The notes under the pieces are model-generated. The model saw only the letters and a list, made by a program, of their open reading frames with translations, was not told the DNA's origin and made no database searches. Below, piece after piece: positions 15,746 to 24,843 of a stretch of 34,948 nucleotides of DNA. The stretch is from contig JALEPL010000028.1 in assembly GCA_022766245.1 (NCBI GenBank), positions 1 through 34,948 on the forward strand, written 5' to 3'. Position 1 is the stretch's first letter, and every line of letters begins with the position of its first letter. The stretch is from Lachnospiraceae bacterium. GTDB lineage: Bacteria; Bacillota; Clostridia; Lachnospirales; Lachnospiraceae. Both the position numbers and the translations under genes were made by a program.

Positions 15746-18238
15746 TTATCTGGATTTTGTCCAGACACCGGAGCTGTTCACATAATCCCGTCCAATCCAT
15801 GTATTGGCGGCCATAGAACCATTACCATACAGGTAATACCATTTACCGCCTACCTGCTGCCAGCCGGTCTTCATGGCACCATCATTGGCTTCGCCCAGAT
15901 AGTACCATTTCCCATTCACTTTCTGCCAGCCGGTTTTCATGGCTCCGTCTCCGCTGCCGCCGAAGTAATACCATTTGCCGTCAATGCTCTGCCAGCCTGT
16001 GAGCATCTTTCCTTCGCCGGTGGTGTCAAAATAGTACCACTTGCCATCTATTTTCTGCCAGCCAATCTTCATGGCTCCATCATTGACAGCTCCCAGATAG
16101 TACCATTTTCCCCCCACTTTCTGCCAGCCGGTCTTCATGGCTCCATCGCTGCTGTCGCCAAAATAGTACCAGTCTTTTCCTATCTTCTGCCAACCGGTAG
16201 CCATGATACCATCTTTTGCCTTGTCAAAATAATACCATTTACTGCCAATTTTCTGCCAGCCGGTGGATGCTGCACCAGTCTCCGTCAGATAATACCAATT
16301 GTTTTTGTACTTCAGCCAGCCTTTTTGGGCGATTCCATCCGGATTCATGTAATACCAGTGTTCACCCACCAGCAGCCAGCCTGTGGCTGCACTTCCATCG
16401 GAATTAATATAGTATCGTTTGCCCTGGTATTCGACAAACCCGCTATCCTTGCTTCCATCCTGGAATATGTAGCACCATTTGCCATTCTGCAGTTTCCAGG
16501 AGCCGGGCTTGTCGATGACACGTTCGGGGTCATAATCCGAAAAATCGGTTCCGGCGTTTCCGCTGTTATTGTTTCCACCATTGTTTTCGTTTCCGCCGTT
16601 GTTTTCGTTTCCACCGTTGTTTTCGTTTCCACCGTTGTTTTCGTTTCCGCCGTTGTTGTTTCCACCGTTGTTTTCGTTTCCGCCGTTGTTTTCATTTCCA
16701 CCGGGGGTATCCCCACAGACAACATGGAGGGTATAGGTTCTTGTGGAACCATTTGCCGCAGTACATACAACAGGAATGGTGTTCTCTCCTCCTGTCAATG
16801 GTATCACACCGATTCCTCTCAGGCTGGTTCCGGCTGCCACAGTCTCCGCCAGCACATTGATGGAGGTCACACCTGTGGGCACATTCACTGTATAGTCTGT
16901 TACTGCTCCATCAAACACTGGGGAAAGACTGCATCCTTCCACAGCCAGTCCCTTCAGCCAGTTGTTTGGATTGCCACCGCTTGGCATGCCGCAGGCAGTG
17001 GATGGCATGCCACTGTACACAGGAATCCGGAACGTAACCGTTGCCTGGTCATCTGTGTATGCCTTCTTCATATTCATTCCTTCACTGATTGCCGCCTGCA
17101 CATTGGTCATATACTGATGGTTATAGAGTCCGGAAGTGGTATTCACAACATTAAACTTTTCGAAATATACGGTATCCTGACCCTTTGACACATAGCCGTC
17201 TGCCACAGTCTTGGAGCCATAATACAAAGAAGTATATCGGGTGTTCCATTCCTGGCTCTTTGCGTAGGCCAGTCCGTTCTGCACAGAAGTCAGACCATTG
17301 GCCGGATAAGCATTGATATTGAAGTAATTATAAACCCCCTCATAACCGGATACGACACCGGAAATGGAACCGCTGGTTCCACGCACGCCCTGCTCCTGCA
17401 GCACACGGGATGCCAGGTGATAGGGATTCACGTTAAGCTGACTTCCGATGGTCACAAAATCTGCCGGATAGTTTCTCTGGGTACCATCTGCGTCGGTATA
17501 ATCTCCCGCCATAAAGCTGCCAGTCAAAAGGTTCCCTACCCCCTCTACGGTCTGTGAGCTTTCATATGTATTCGTTGCAAACTGAAAAATCGAAGAATCA
17601 TTTAAAAAATTTCGCGGATCCATACAATAGGCCACCATCTCCCGGGATGCGCAGACCCAGCCGGCGCCGTCATATCCGGTCCAGGTATTGGTCCTCCAGT
17701 TGTATGCCCCTGAAGCAGTAGACTTCTGGGCATCATCATTTCCGGAGGAAACAAGATTTTTCCCAAGTGCGCTCTGCCGGTCGATTACCGTATTCCAGTC
17801 CAGACCAGTGATAACCGGCTGGAATACCCAGTTGGGATATTTACTGTGAAGCGTGGCCAGAAGTCCGGCATAGTCAGACGGAAATCCTGCAGCTACCAGT
17901 GTTTCCGAATAGCTGTCGTCCACCTCCACCACATGAACATCATTTATGTATGTTTTTGACACATATCCTGTGCCGCCCTTATAGGAAATCTGATACCAGC
18001 CCTCATCCCCAGCGCCAGTGATTACAACCTGTTCTCCCTTACCCAGTACACCCAGAATACCATAACCTGTTCCCGGTCCGCTGCGCACATTCAGGGAAGA
18101 GTTCACATTCACCGTCCCAACCGTCATAGACGTGGCAGCATATACCTGAGGTATCGGCACAGATGCTACTGTACCCGTTCCTAAAGCCACCGCAAGAAAA
18201 AATGCGGCAATCTGTTTTTGTAGCATTCGTTTACTCAT
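15746..18238 (-). CDS. GH73-like glucosaminidase with SH3b and choline-binding-type repeats
   Basis: This ~830-residue secreted autolysin has a signal peptide; an SH3b domain (~37-100, LNVRSGPGTGYG); a glucosaminidase-like domain (~110-405, with LASRVLQEQG as the likely catalytic-Glu region); a cadherin-like beta domain (~425-510); a low-complexity GGNENN linker; and eleven GWQK..GKWYYL repeats ending in the cap WIGRDYVNSSGVWTKSR. It probably cleaves GlcNAc bonds in peptidoglycan during daughter-cell separation. A consensus promoter (TTGACA/TATAAT) at 18288-18317 would start transcription about four bases before the ATG at 18277, so I chose the ATG at 18238 with AAGGA upstream. It is next to the choline operon. 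Confidence 0.9.
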   Translation of the reverse strand: MSKRMLQKQIAAFFLAVALGTGTVASVPIPQVYAATSMTVGTVNVNSSLNVRSGPGTGYGILGVLGKGEQVVITGAGDEGWYQISYKGGTGYVSKTYINDVHVVEVDDSYSETLVAAGFPSDYAGLLATLHSKYPNWVFQPVITGLDWNTVIDRQSALGKNLVSSGNDDAQKSTASGAYNWRTNTWTGYDGAGWVCASREMVAYCMDPRNFLNDSSIFQFATNTYESSQTVEGVGNLLTGSFMAGDYTDADGTQRNYPADFVTIGSQLNVNPYHLASRVLQEQGVRGTSGSISGVVSGYEGVYNYFNINAYPANGLTSVQNGLAYAKSQEWNTRYTSLYYGSKTVADGYVSKGQDTVYFEKFNVVNTTSGLYNHQYMTNVQAAISEGMNMKKAYTDDQATVTFRIPVYSGMPSTACGMPSGGNPNNWLKGLAVEGCSLSPVFDGAVTDYTVNVPTGVTSINVLAETVAAGTSLRGIGVIPLTGGENTIPVVCTAANGSTRTYTLHVVCGDTPGGNENNGGNENNGGNNNGGNENNGGNENNGGNENNGGNENNGGNNNSGNAGTDFSDYDPERVIDKPGSWKLQNGKWCYIFQDGSKDSGFVEYQGKRYYINSDGSAATGWLLVGEHWYYMNPDGIAQKGWLKYKNNWYYLTETGAASTGWQKIGSKWYYFDKAKDGIMATGWQKIGKDWYYFGDSSDGAMKTGWQKVGGKWYYLGAVNDGAMKIGWQKIDGKWYYFDTTGEGKMLTGWQSIDGKWYYFGGSGDGAMKTGWQKVNGKWYYLGEANDGAMKTGWQQVGGKWYYLYGNGSMAANTWIGRDYVNSSGVWTKSR
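16566..16702 (-). repeat. 18-bp tandem repeats encoding a GGNENN linker
   Basis: About seven copies of an 18-bp unit encode the Asn/Gly-rich linker between the glucosaminidase part and the wall-binding repeats; one copy is shortened by 9 bp. The unit length keeps the frame, so copy-number change would only lengthen or shorten the tether. Confidence 0.88.
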
Positions 18239-18287
18239 ATCTTCTCGTTCCTTTTTGTCTCTTTTCCCGCCTTTCATTTTGTATCGT

Positions 18288-18317
18288 ATTATACGGTTTA
18301 TTTCCCATGATTGTCAA
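18288..18317 (-). promoter_or_regulatory. Consensus promoter for the glucosaminidase-lysozyme pair
   Basis: Minus strand: perfect -35 TTGACA (18312-18317), 18-bp spacer, perfect -10 TATAAT (18288-18293). It lies between the BCCT gene stop and the glucosaminidase gene. Confidence 0.85.
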
Positions 18318-18351
18318 CCAACGGAACCCATGGAATATTTTGGATATTATG

Positions 18352-19893
18352 TTACTTTCCCTTATGTTCTTTCTCCTTCAGATAAGCAGCGGCATCTTTG
18401 AAGAAGCTGGCTGCGATAAGAACAATGATGATTCCCACCGGGAATGCTGCGATGATGGATACCGACTGCAGGCTGCTCATGGTATTCTCTGAGAAAATTA
18501 ACGCAATGGGCAGGATGATAAAGAGTACTGCCCAGAAAGTACGAACTCTCTTATCCGGCTCCTCATCTGCTGACAATTCCTTATAAGAATAGGATGATAC
18601 CACCATGGTCAGTGCATCAAAGGTGGTGGAGTAAAAGGCGATCATGGTAATAGCCAAAAGCAACAGTCCCAGCCACGGAAGTGGCAGCGTATCAAAAATC
18701 CGCACGATAGCCTGCTGCAATGTACCGCCTTCTGCCAAAAATCCAAGGGTATCCAGCTCGCCCTTTACCTGTTTTGCCAGTCCATAATTTCCTAACACGA
18801 TAAAGGAAGTAAAGGTTCCTGCCAATCCCCAGAAATATCCGCCGAACACGGTATTTTTTATCGTACGTCCTTTGCTGATGGTTCCGATAAAGAAGGGAGT
18901 AGCCACACACCATACCATCCAGTAAGCCCAGTAGTAAATGGTCCAGTCCTGTGCAAAGGTAGACTGTCTCAATGGATCGCTCCAGGTAGACAGACCAATA
19001 AAGTTCTGTGCCAGACTTCCCATGGCAGTCAGTCCGGTTTCCAGTATGTAGCGGGTCTCTCCGCCACCCACCAGAACGTAAATCAGCAGTGCAAAGAAGA
19101 AATAGCTGCAGAAGGATGCCAGTTTCGAAATACCCTTCATGCCAAACCATACGGTCAGGGTATAAACCACTGCGATCAAAATCAGGATGCAAATGGATAA
19201 AATCACACCGGAGGAAAATCCAAACACACTGCTTAACGCCTCAGCTAAAAGCGGTGTTGCAAGCGAGAAGGTGGTAGCGGTTCCCGCCAGCAAAGCGAAA
19301 ACTGCAATCAGATCAATTACTTTTCCCCATACTCCATCTACACGATTTCCCAGAATCGGACGACAGGCCTCAGAAAACTTCTGACGTTTTCTGCCCCGCA
19401 CATGAAGCATAAATCCGAATGCCACAGCCAATACGATGTAGAAGCTCCAGGGAATGGGTCCCCAGTGAAACAGCGGGTATACGGAAGCCCACTGCTGAAT
19501 TCCACCCATGTCCTCAATGTGGGGATCTGCCGCATACAATGCCCACTCACACAGAGAGTAAAACAGAATATCGGCCGCCATGGTGGAGGTAAAAATCATG
19601 GTTCCCCAGGCAAAGTTCGAATACTGCGGTTTCTCCAGATTGCCCAGCTTGATATTTCCAAATCTGGACAGCCCCATATACAGGGAACAGATTAAAAATC
19701 CCAATCCCATGAGAAGATAATAGATGCCCATCTCATCTCCCAAAAATCCACGAATCACGCCAAGTACATTCTGCGAACCTTCCGGAAATGCCATAAAGAG
19801 CACACCCAATATCAGAATGCCCACCAATGGAATCAGCGTGGTGCTCCAAGCGATTCTATTTGTTAGTCCTTTATTTAACTTTTCTTTTTTCAT
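18352..19893 (-). CDS. BCCT-family transporter, probable choline importer
   Basis: This 513-residue, twelve-helix transporter of the betaine/choline/carnitine family has the conserved TM8 signature DWTIYYWAYWMVW followed by ISKGRTIKN. It brings in quaternary amines. As the third gene after a LicC-LicA fusion and a LicC, the substrate is most likely choline for phosphocholine synthesis; a betaine osmolyte role is the alternative. I chose the second ATG (19893), which has GAGG six bases upstream; the ATG two codons earlier touches that site. The gap to licC is 31 bp. Pneumococcal lic operons use LicB, which is not a BCCT protein, so this is a different import solution. Confidence 0.9.
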   Translation of the reverse strand: MKKEKLNKGLTNRIAWSTTLIPLVGILILGVLFMAFPEGSQNVLGVIRGFLGDEMGIYYLLMGLGFLICSLYMGLSRFGNIKLGNLEKPQYSNFAWGTMIFTSTMAADILFYSLCEWALYAADPHIEDMGGIQQWASVYPLFHWGPIPWSFYIVLAVAFGFMLHVRGRKRQKFSEACRPILGNRVDGVWGKVIDLIAVFALLAGTATTFSLATPLLAEALSSVFGFSSGVILSICILILIAVVYTLTVWFGMKGISKLASFCSYFFFALLIYVLVGGGETRYILETGLTAMGSLAQNFIGLSTWSDPLRQSTFAQDWTIYYWAYWMVWCVATPFFIGTISKGRTIKNTVFGGYFWGLAGTFTSFIVLGNYGLAKQVKGELDTLGFLAEGGTLQQAIVRIFDTLPLPWLGLLLLAITMIAFYSTTFDALTMVVSSYSYKELSADEEPDKRVRTFWAVLFIILPIALIFSENTMSSLQSVSIIAAFPVGIIIVLIAASFFKDAAAYLKEKEHKGK

Positions 19894-19924
19894 ATCCATC
19901 CTCTTTTCTTTTTATTCGGATCTG

Positions 19925-20635
19925 TTACAAGTAGTTCCTGTACCCCTCATCAATGGCCGCCAGTTCTTCCAAACTGTCAATCTCTGTCAGTGCTCCCTTG
20001 GGAATCTCCCGGATTCCCAGCTGATACTCCTTAGGATAGCAGAACATTGCCACATCATCCCAGTAAATATCCCGGTTCTTTTTCACTTCAAATTCCTGTT
20101 CCAGATGGTTCCGCAGTCTGGCTCCGTCCTCCGCAGACCAGAGGGACACACTGTAAAGCTGGTATCCTTTCTCCCCACCGTTACGGCTGCAGGAGGTGAC
20201 GATTCCGTTCTCCACCTGCATCAGCCATTCGTCGGTTTCTTCCTCCGTCCAGCTGCAGCAGTAACCGGAATGCTCAAATTCTGGCCGGAGAATTTCAGAA
20301 TCATATATCATCTGGTCTCCATCCAGAATGATCACATCCGAAAGATGTTCCCTGGCTACATAAAGGGAAGAAATATTGTTGCATTGGTCAAAGTAAGGAT
20401 TCTCAATTAGCACAATGTCCGGATAACTCTCCTGCAATTCCCGGAATCTTTCCTTCAAATATCCAATCACAATATAAATTTCTGTGATTCCCTGCTGATG
20501 CAGCCCATCGATTACCGTGTCGATCATCCGCTTTCCATTTACCCGCACCAGAGGTTTTGGCGTTTCCAGAGTCAGAGGGCGCATACGTTTTCCCAGCCCT
20601 GCCGCCATAATAATGGCTCTTTTTGCTCTATGCAT
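19925..20635 (-). CDS. licC: Phosphocholine cytidylyltransferase (LicC-like)
   Basis: This 236-residue nucleotidyltransferase probably makes CDP-choline from CTP and phosphocholine. The N-terminal loop AAGLGKRMRP and TPKPL lysine are canonical. IVIGYLKE, NNISSLY, LDGDQMI, RDIYWDD and TEIDSLEELAAID follow in LicC order and match what I remember of pneumococcal LicC (YWDN, YEIDSVQDY). The ATG at 20635 has AAGGAGG six bases upstream and overlaps the preceding gene by 8 bp, so translation is coupled; the open frame to 20713 is only overlap. Other phospho-alcohol substrates such as phosphoethanolamine cannot be excluded. Confidence 0.85.
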   Translation of the reverse strand: MHRAKRAIIMAAGLGKRMRPLTLETPKPLVRVNGKRMIDTVIDGLHQQGITEIYIVIGYLKERFRELQESYPDIVLIENPYFDQCNNISSLYVAREHLSDVIILDGDQMIYDSEILRPEFEHSGYCCSWTEEETDEWLMQVENGIVTSCSRNGGEKGYQLYSVSLWSAEDGARLRNHLEQEFEVKKNRDIYWDDVAMFCYPKEYQLGIREIPKGALTEIDSLEELAAIDEGYRNYL

Positions 20636-22382
20636 GCTGCTCCTCCTTATACTCATGAAAAATCTTATAGTATTCCTTTGCATAACGGTATTGACGGAGG
20701 CTGTACTCTCCAAACTCTACGCCCAACTGACGCTTATACTCACACCAGTTGCTCCATAAAAGTCCCGCCACTGCAATGTAGCAGTATATTTTTTTCCGTA
20801 CTGCCGGCTTGCATCCCTCCGGGAAATACAGGTCAATGAGCCGTTCCACATGTGCTCTGTCATACATGGAGTAAATCGCAAACATGGCAATATCCACATG
20901 GGGATCCTGCATACCGGCGTACTCCCAGTCAATCAGGCGAAGTCCCTCATCGCAAAACAGAAAATTATCTGCATTTGCATCGATATGCGTCAGGCAAAAA
21001 TCCTTCTCTTGACGGTCAATGTAACTCTTGAGTTCCAGGACATGCTGTTTTGTCTCCTGATAATCACGATAAACAGAGGGTTCGCCATTCCACAATCCCT
21101 CATAGAAATCAATCTGTTCAAACATATCAAATGTGTGATCCACCTGCAGCTTCTTCTCATGAAAGCTTCTCAATAGTTTCATGCACGCTGCCACTTCCTC
21201 CCGGTTCTCGGCATCACAATTTCTGGCATTTTCCAAAAAAGCTGTGATCTTGTACCCGGTTTCCGGATTGATGTAGCAGATATCATCACAAATATGCTCC
21301 CCACGTATGGTTTCGTATACTTGGTATTCCTGTTTCCGGTTGATCATCTGATCTGTTCCCTCGCCGGGAATCCGCATGATATAGCGTTTTCCTTTACAGG
21401 TGAACAGGAAGGATCGATTTGTCATACCTGTCTTTAGCACCGTAATCTTGGAAATCTCTTCCGTACTCACCCCAAAGGTATCCGCAATAATATATAGTAC
21501 GTCTGACTCCAAATGAATGGAATTGGTATCCAGTGCCCGAAGCTGCTCATAGGTGTTTAACTCATAAATACTTTTTGTTCGATCTACTTTGCCGGAAATT
21601 ATCATCCGATTCTTCTCATACAATGCCTCTTCCCAAAAGCAGTCCTCATACTCCGGATTCTGTTTCATTTGATCCAGCTTATCTGCAATCCGTGTTCCAT
21701 CTGCTATATCCAGATAGGCGATTCCAATCATTTGATTTCCTTCTGTTGCCGCATCGATACGCACCAGCTCTCCTTTACGGTTCAGGCTCACATCACTCTT
21801 TCTTGTCTTCTCCTCTTGTACCAGATACCAGGAGTACAATTCGCATTTGTGAAATGGATTTTCCTGACAGTAGATATCGCAGGGAATCACATAAGCTTCT
21901 TCTAAATGCTTCGATGCCTTTGCCAGGGACCAGAGATTATTCTTCACATCATATTCCCGGTTCACAATAAGCTCCACCTGATATTTATCCATCAGGTATT
22001 CGTACTGCTCTTTCATAAATCCAACCACGATGTAAATCTCTGTCACATCCACTGCATGAAGCTGTTTAATCAACCGCTCCACCAGTGTTTCTCCATGAAC
22101 CTGCAGCATTCCTTTGGACTGAGCCCGGTTGATTGGAACCATACGCATACCTGCACCCGCTGCCAGAATCACCGCCCGCTTCGGATGATTCGCCTCCACC
22201 AGCTGCCGTCCCTGTTCGCTAAGTTCATTGGCTATACTGAGCATTCCTTTCTGCTGCAAGCTTTTCACTGCCTGATTCACAGAGCCAACGGCGCATCCTA
22301 ATGTGTCCGCCACTTCCCGCTGGGTGGAAAAGCTGCACTCCGATATGTATTGTATAATATCATTTTCTACTCTTGTGTTCAT
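20628..22382 (-). CDS. Winged-helix + LicC-like nucleotidyltransferase + choline kinase fusion
   Basis: This 584-residue three-part protein begins with a winged helix-turn-helix (~5-62, STQREVADTLGCAVGSVNQ as recognition helix). A nucleotidyltransferase follows (~68-295, AAGAGMRMVP, SKGML lysine, IYIVVGFMKEQYEYL, SIYELNTYEQLRALD). Last is a LicA-type choline kinase (~300-575, TGMTNRSFLF, HIDANADNF with His466/Asp468, IDWEYAG). It should phosphorylate choline and activate the product with CTP. LicC-LicA fusions are known from Treponema (LicCA); the DNA-binding-like front part and a second LicC in the same operon are the unusual features. The start at 22382 has AGGAAAG seven bases upstream. It leads the operon behind a consensus promoter. 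Confidence 0.88.
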   Translation of the reverse strand: MNTRVENDIIQYISECSFSTQREVADTLGCAVGSVNQAVKSLQQKGMLSIANELSEQGRQLVEANHPKRAVILAAGAGMRMVPINRAQSKGMLQVHGETLVERLIKQLHAVDVTEIYIVVGFMKEQYEYLMDKYQVELIVNREYDVKNNLWSLAKASKHLEEAYVIPCDIYCQENPFHKCELYSWYLVQEEKTRKSDVSLNRKGELVRIDAATEGNQMIGIAYLDIADGTRIADKLDQMKQNPEYEDCFWEEALYEKNRMIISGKVDRTKSIYELNTYEQLRALDTNSIHLESDVLYIIADTFGVSTEEISKITVLKTGMTNRSFLFTCKGKRYIMRIPGEGTDQMINRKQEYQVYETIRGEHICDDICYINPETGYKITAFLENARNCDAENREEVAACMKLLRSFHEKKLQVDHTFDMFEQIDFYEGLWNGEPSVYRDYQETKQHVLELKSYIDRQEKDFCLTHIDANADNFLFCDEGLRLIDWEYAGMQDPHVDIAMFAIYSMYDRAHVERLIDLYFPEGCKPAVRKKIYCYIAVAGLLWSNWCEYKRQLGVEFGEYSLRQYRYAKEYYKIFHEYKEEQHA

Positions 22383-22418
22383 ATTCTTTCCTCGCATCAA
22401 TATTCACGAACTAAACAT

Positions 22419-22447
22419 ATAATACTTTTTATGAACATTATTGTCAA
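22419..22447 (-). promoter_or_regulatory. Consensus promoter for the choline operon
   Basis: Minus strand: perfect -35 TTGACA (22442-22447), 17-bp spacer, -10 TATTAT (22419-22424), giving a leader of about 30 nt before the fusion gene. Confidence 0.82.
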
Positions 22448-22478
22448 CCCTTATTTCTTTTTTTTAATATTTTCATAT

Positions 22479-22509
22479 CAAGAAACGATTCTTTGTGAAT
22501 CGTTTCTTG
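22479..22509. promoter_or_regulatory. 13-bp perfect palindrome upstream of the choline promoter
   Basis: CAAGAAACGATTC (22479-22491) and GAATCGTTTCTTG (22497-22509) flank a 5-nt loop, about 30 bp upstream of the -35. No T-run follows on either side, so it fits an operator or activator site better than a terminator. It lies separate from the glycogen phosphorylase terminator. Confidence 0.5.
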
Positions 22510-22523
22510 TCACTGAGACCCAG

Positions 22524-22563
22524 AAAAAAAAGGAACCGAGGAATGTTCCATTCCTCGGTTCCT
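22524..22563 (-). terminator. Terminator of glycogen phosphorylase
   Basis: AGGAACCGAGGAATG pairs with CATTCCTCGGTTCCT (15 bp) around a 3-nt loop and runs into eight T residues on the minus strand, 28 bp after the gene stop. Confidence 0.95.
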
Positions 22564-22590
22564 GTATGTCCATATGATATTTCGAGAATC

Positions 22591-24843
22591 TTATAATTTC
22601 CAGATATCTGTGTTGTACTGCTCGATGGTTCTGTCAGATGAGAAGAAACCAGCCTTGCTCATGTTGATGAGCATCTTCTTAGCCCAAGCCTTTCTATCCT
22701 CGTAATCAGCAAGCATCTCATCCTTCTTAGCACGATATGACTGCCAATCCGGAAGAGTCATGAACCAGTCTTTGTTCAACAGCTCGTTGTAAAGTCTCTC
22801 CAGATTCTCTGCCTTTCCGATTGCCTTCAGCTCGTCGCTTACGATAAAGTCAATCGCTCTCTTAATCTCAGGATCAGACTCGTAGTACTTGCGGGATACA
22901 TAGTCAGCCTTTGCGTAGTGCTCGATAACTTCCTCAGAAGACTCACCAAAGATGTAGATATTGTCATCACCAACAAACTCATGCATCTCTACGTTTGCTC
23001 CGTCCTCAGTACCGATGGCAACTGCACCATTTAACATGAACTTCATGTTAGATGTACCAGATGCCTCCTTGGATGCCAGAGAAATCTGTTCATGGATATC
23101 TGCAGCCGGAATCAGCTTCTCAGCCCATGTTACATTGTAGTTCTCTACCATAACAACCTGTAAGTAAGGGCTTACCTCCGGATCGTTTGCGATCAACTGC
23201 TGTAAGCAGAGGATCAGATGGATGATATCCTTTGCGATTACGTAAGCAGGCGCTGCCTTTGCTCCGAAGATAGCAGTGATCTTTCTTGCAGGCTTCTTGC
23301 CGGCTTTGATCTCAAAGTACTTGTTAATCACATACAGAGCGTTCATCTGCTGTCTCTTGTACTCATGTAATCTCTTAACCTGAATATCGAATACGGCATT
23401 CTCGTCCACATCAATGCCCATGGTAGCCTTTAAGTAATTCTTTAATGCAATCTTGTTGTCCTTCTTGATAGCCAGAACCTTGTCCAATACTGCATCGTCA
23501 TCTACGAACTTAGCCAGCTTCTCTAACTCAGTTGCATCCTTCTTGAAGCCAGATCCAATCAGCTCCTCGAATAAAGCAGTCAGCTCCTTGTTGCAGTGTA
23601 ACAGCCAGCGACGGAAGGTGATTCCGTTGGTCTTGTTGTTGAACTTCTCCGGATAAATCTTGTAGAAGTTGTTCAACTCGCTGTCCTTTAAGATCTCGGT
23701 ATGCAGGTAAGCAACACCGTTTACGCTGAATCCGTAGTGGATATCCATGTGAGCCATGTGAACACGCTTCTCATCATCGATGATGTATACGGACTTGTCA
23801 TCATACTTAGCAGCTACACGGTTGTGTAACTCGTAAATGATAGGCATTAACTGAGGTACAGCCTTCTCTAAGAAGGAAATCGGCCACTTCTCCAGAGCCT
23901 CTGCCAGAATGGTGTGGTTGGTGTATGCACAGCACTTAGAAACAATGCTGATAGCCTCGTCCATGCTGATGCCTCTCTCCATCAAGAGACGGATGAGCTC
24001 AGGGATAACCATGGAAGGATGGGTATCGTTAATCTGAACTACTACGTAATCAGCTAAATCATGAAGGTTGCATCCACGCTCAACAGCCTCATCCAACATA
24101 AGTCTTGCACCATTGCTTACCATAAAATACTGCTGGTATACACGAAGCAGACGACCCTTGTCATCACTATCATCCGGATATAAGAACAAAGTCAGGTTCT
24201 TCTGGATATTCTCTTTGTCGAAGTCGATTCCGTCACCTACGATGCTCTCATCTACGGTCTCGATATCGAATAAGTGCAGCTTATTGGTACGGTTCTCATA
24301 ACCGGTTACATCAATGTCATACAATCTGGAAGTTACAGTGAAGCCACCAAACTGGATCGGATAAGTAACGTCTGTCTTGGTCAGCCAGCTCTGCTCCTCG
24401 ATCCAGGGATTCTTGGTCTCTTTCTGAAGGTTGTTCTCAAATACCTGCTTGAACAGACCATAGTGATAATTTAATCCGATACCGTCACCATTTAATCCCA
24501 AGGTAGCGATGGAATCAAGGAAACATGCAGCAAGTCTTCCCAGACCACCATTTCCTAATGACGGCTCCGGCTCAACCTCTTCGATTGCTGCGATATCTTT
24601 ACCATTTGCTGCTAAAAGCTCTTTTACCTCATCATACACACCTAAGTTGATCAGGTTGTTTGACAAAAGCTTACCAATTAAGAACTCAGCAGAAATGTAA
24701 TATAATTTCTTCTTATCTTTGTTATTCTCTTTCTCGCCTGCCATCTCCTTGGTCATATCAAGCAAAGAGTAGTAGATTTCTTCATTGGAACAATCAGCAA
24801 TACTTTTGTTGTATTTCTTTGTTACAATCTCCTGCAAATTCAT
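22591..24843 (-). CDS. glgP: Glycogen/starch phosphorylase
   Basis: This 750-residue GT35 enzyme releases glucose 1-phosphate from alpha-1,4-glucans using phosphate. Visible motifs include [19 protein letters not shown] near residue 90, the VQINDTHPS segment, the [10 protein letters not shown] segment, and the PLP-lysine site [15 protein letters not shown]. It is slightly short of the usual ~800-850. It lies as a single gene with its own terminator; GGAGGG is six bases upstream of the ATG. No other glycogen gene is in the window. Confidence 0.96.
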   Translation of the reverse strand: MNLQEIVTKKYNKSIADCSNEEIYYSLLDMTKEMAGEKENNKDKKKLYYISAEFLIGKLLSNNLINLGVYDEVKELLAANGKDIAAIEEVEPEPSLGNGGLGRLAACFLDSIATLGLNGDGIGLNYHYGLFKQVFENNLQKETKNPWIEEQSWLTKTDVTYPIQFGGFTVTSRLYDIDVTGYENRTNKLHLFDIETVDESIVGDGIDFDKENIQKNLTLFLYPDDSDDKGRLLRVYQQYFMVSNGARLMLDEAVERGCNLHDLADYVVVQINDTHPSMVIPELIRLLMERGISMDEAISIVSKCCAYTNHTILAEALEKWPISFLEKAVPQLMPIIYELHNRVAAKYDDKSVYIIDDEKRVHMAHMDIHYGFSVNGVAYLHTEILKDSELNNFYKIYPEKFNNKTNGITFRRWLLHCNKELTALFEELIGSGFKKDATELEKLAKFVDDDAVLDKVLAIKKDNKIALKNYLKATMGIDVDENAVFDIQVKRLHEYKRQQMNALYVINKYFEIKAGKKPARKITAIFGAKAAPAYVIAKDIIHLILCLQQLIANDPEVSPYLQVVMVENYNVTWAEKLIPAADIHEQISLASKEASGTSNMKFMLNGAVAIGTEDGANVEMHEFVGDDNIYIFGESSEEVIEHYAKADYVSRKYYESDPEIKRAIDFIVSDELKAIGKAENLERLYNELLNKDWFMTLPDWQSYRAKKDEMLADYEDRKAWAKKMLINMSKAGFFSSDRTIEQYNTDIWKL

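Noticed and set aside
15671-17188. Long plus-strand open frame of about 505 codons
   Set aside because: It is antisense to the glucosaminidase. The repeated Trp/Tyr/Gly codons of the wall-binding repeats leave the opposite strand free of stops. No ribosome site or recognisable family supports it; similar antisense frames lie opposite the lysozyme and repeat-only genes.
12345-18238. Clostridial toxin-type repeat (CROP) proteins
   Set aside because: The repeats are of the same broad superfamily, but there is no glucosyltransferase or toxin domain. The attached enzymes are wall hydrolases and the neighbours are choline genes.
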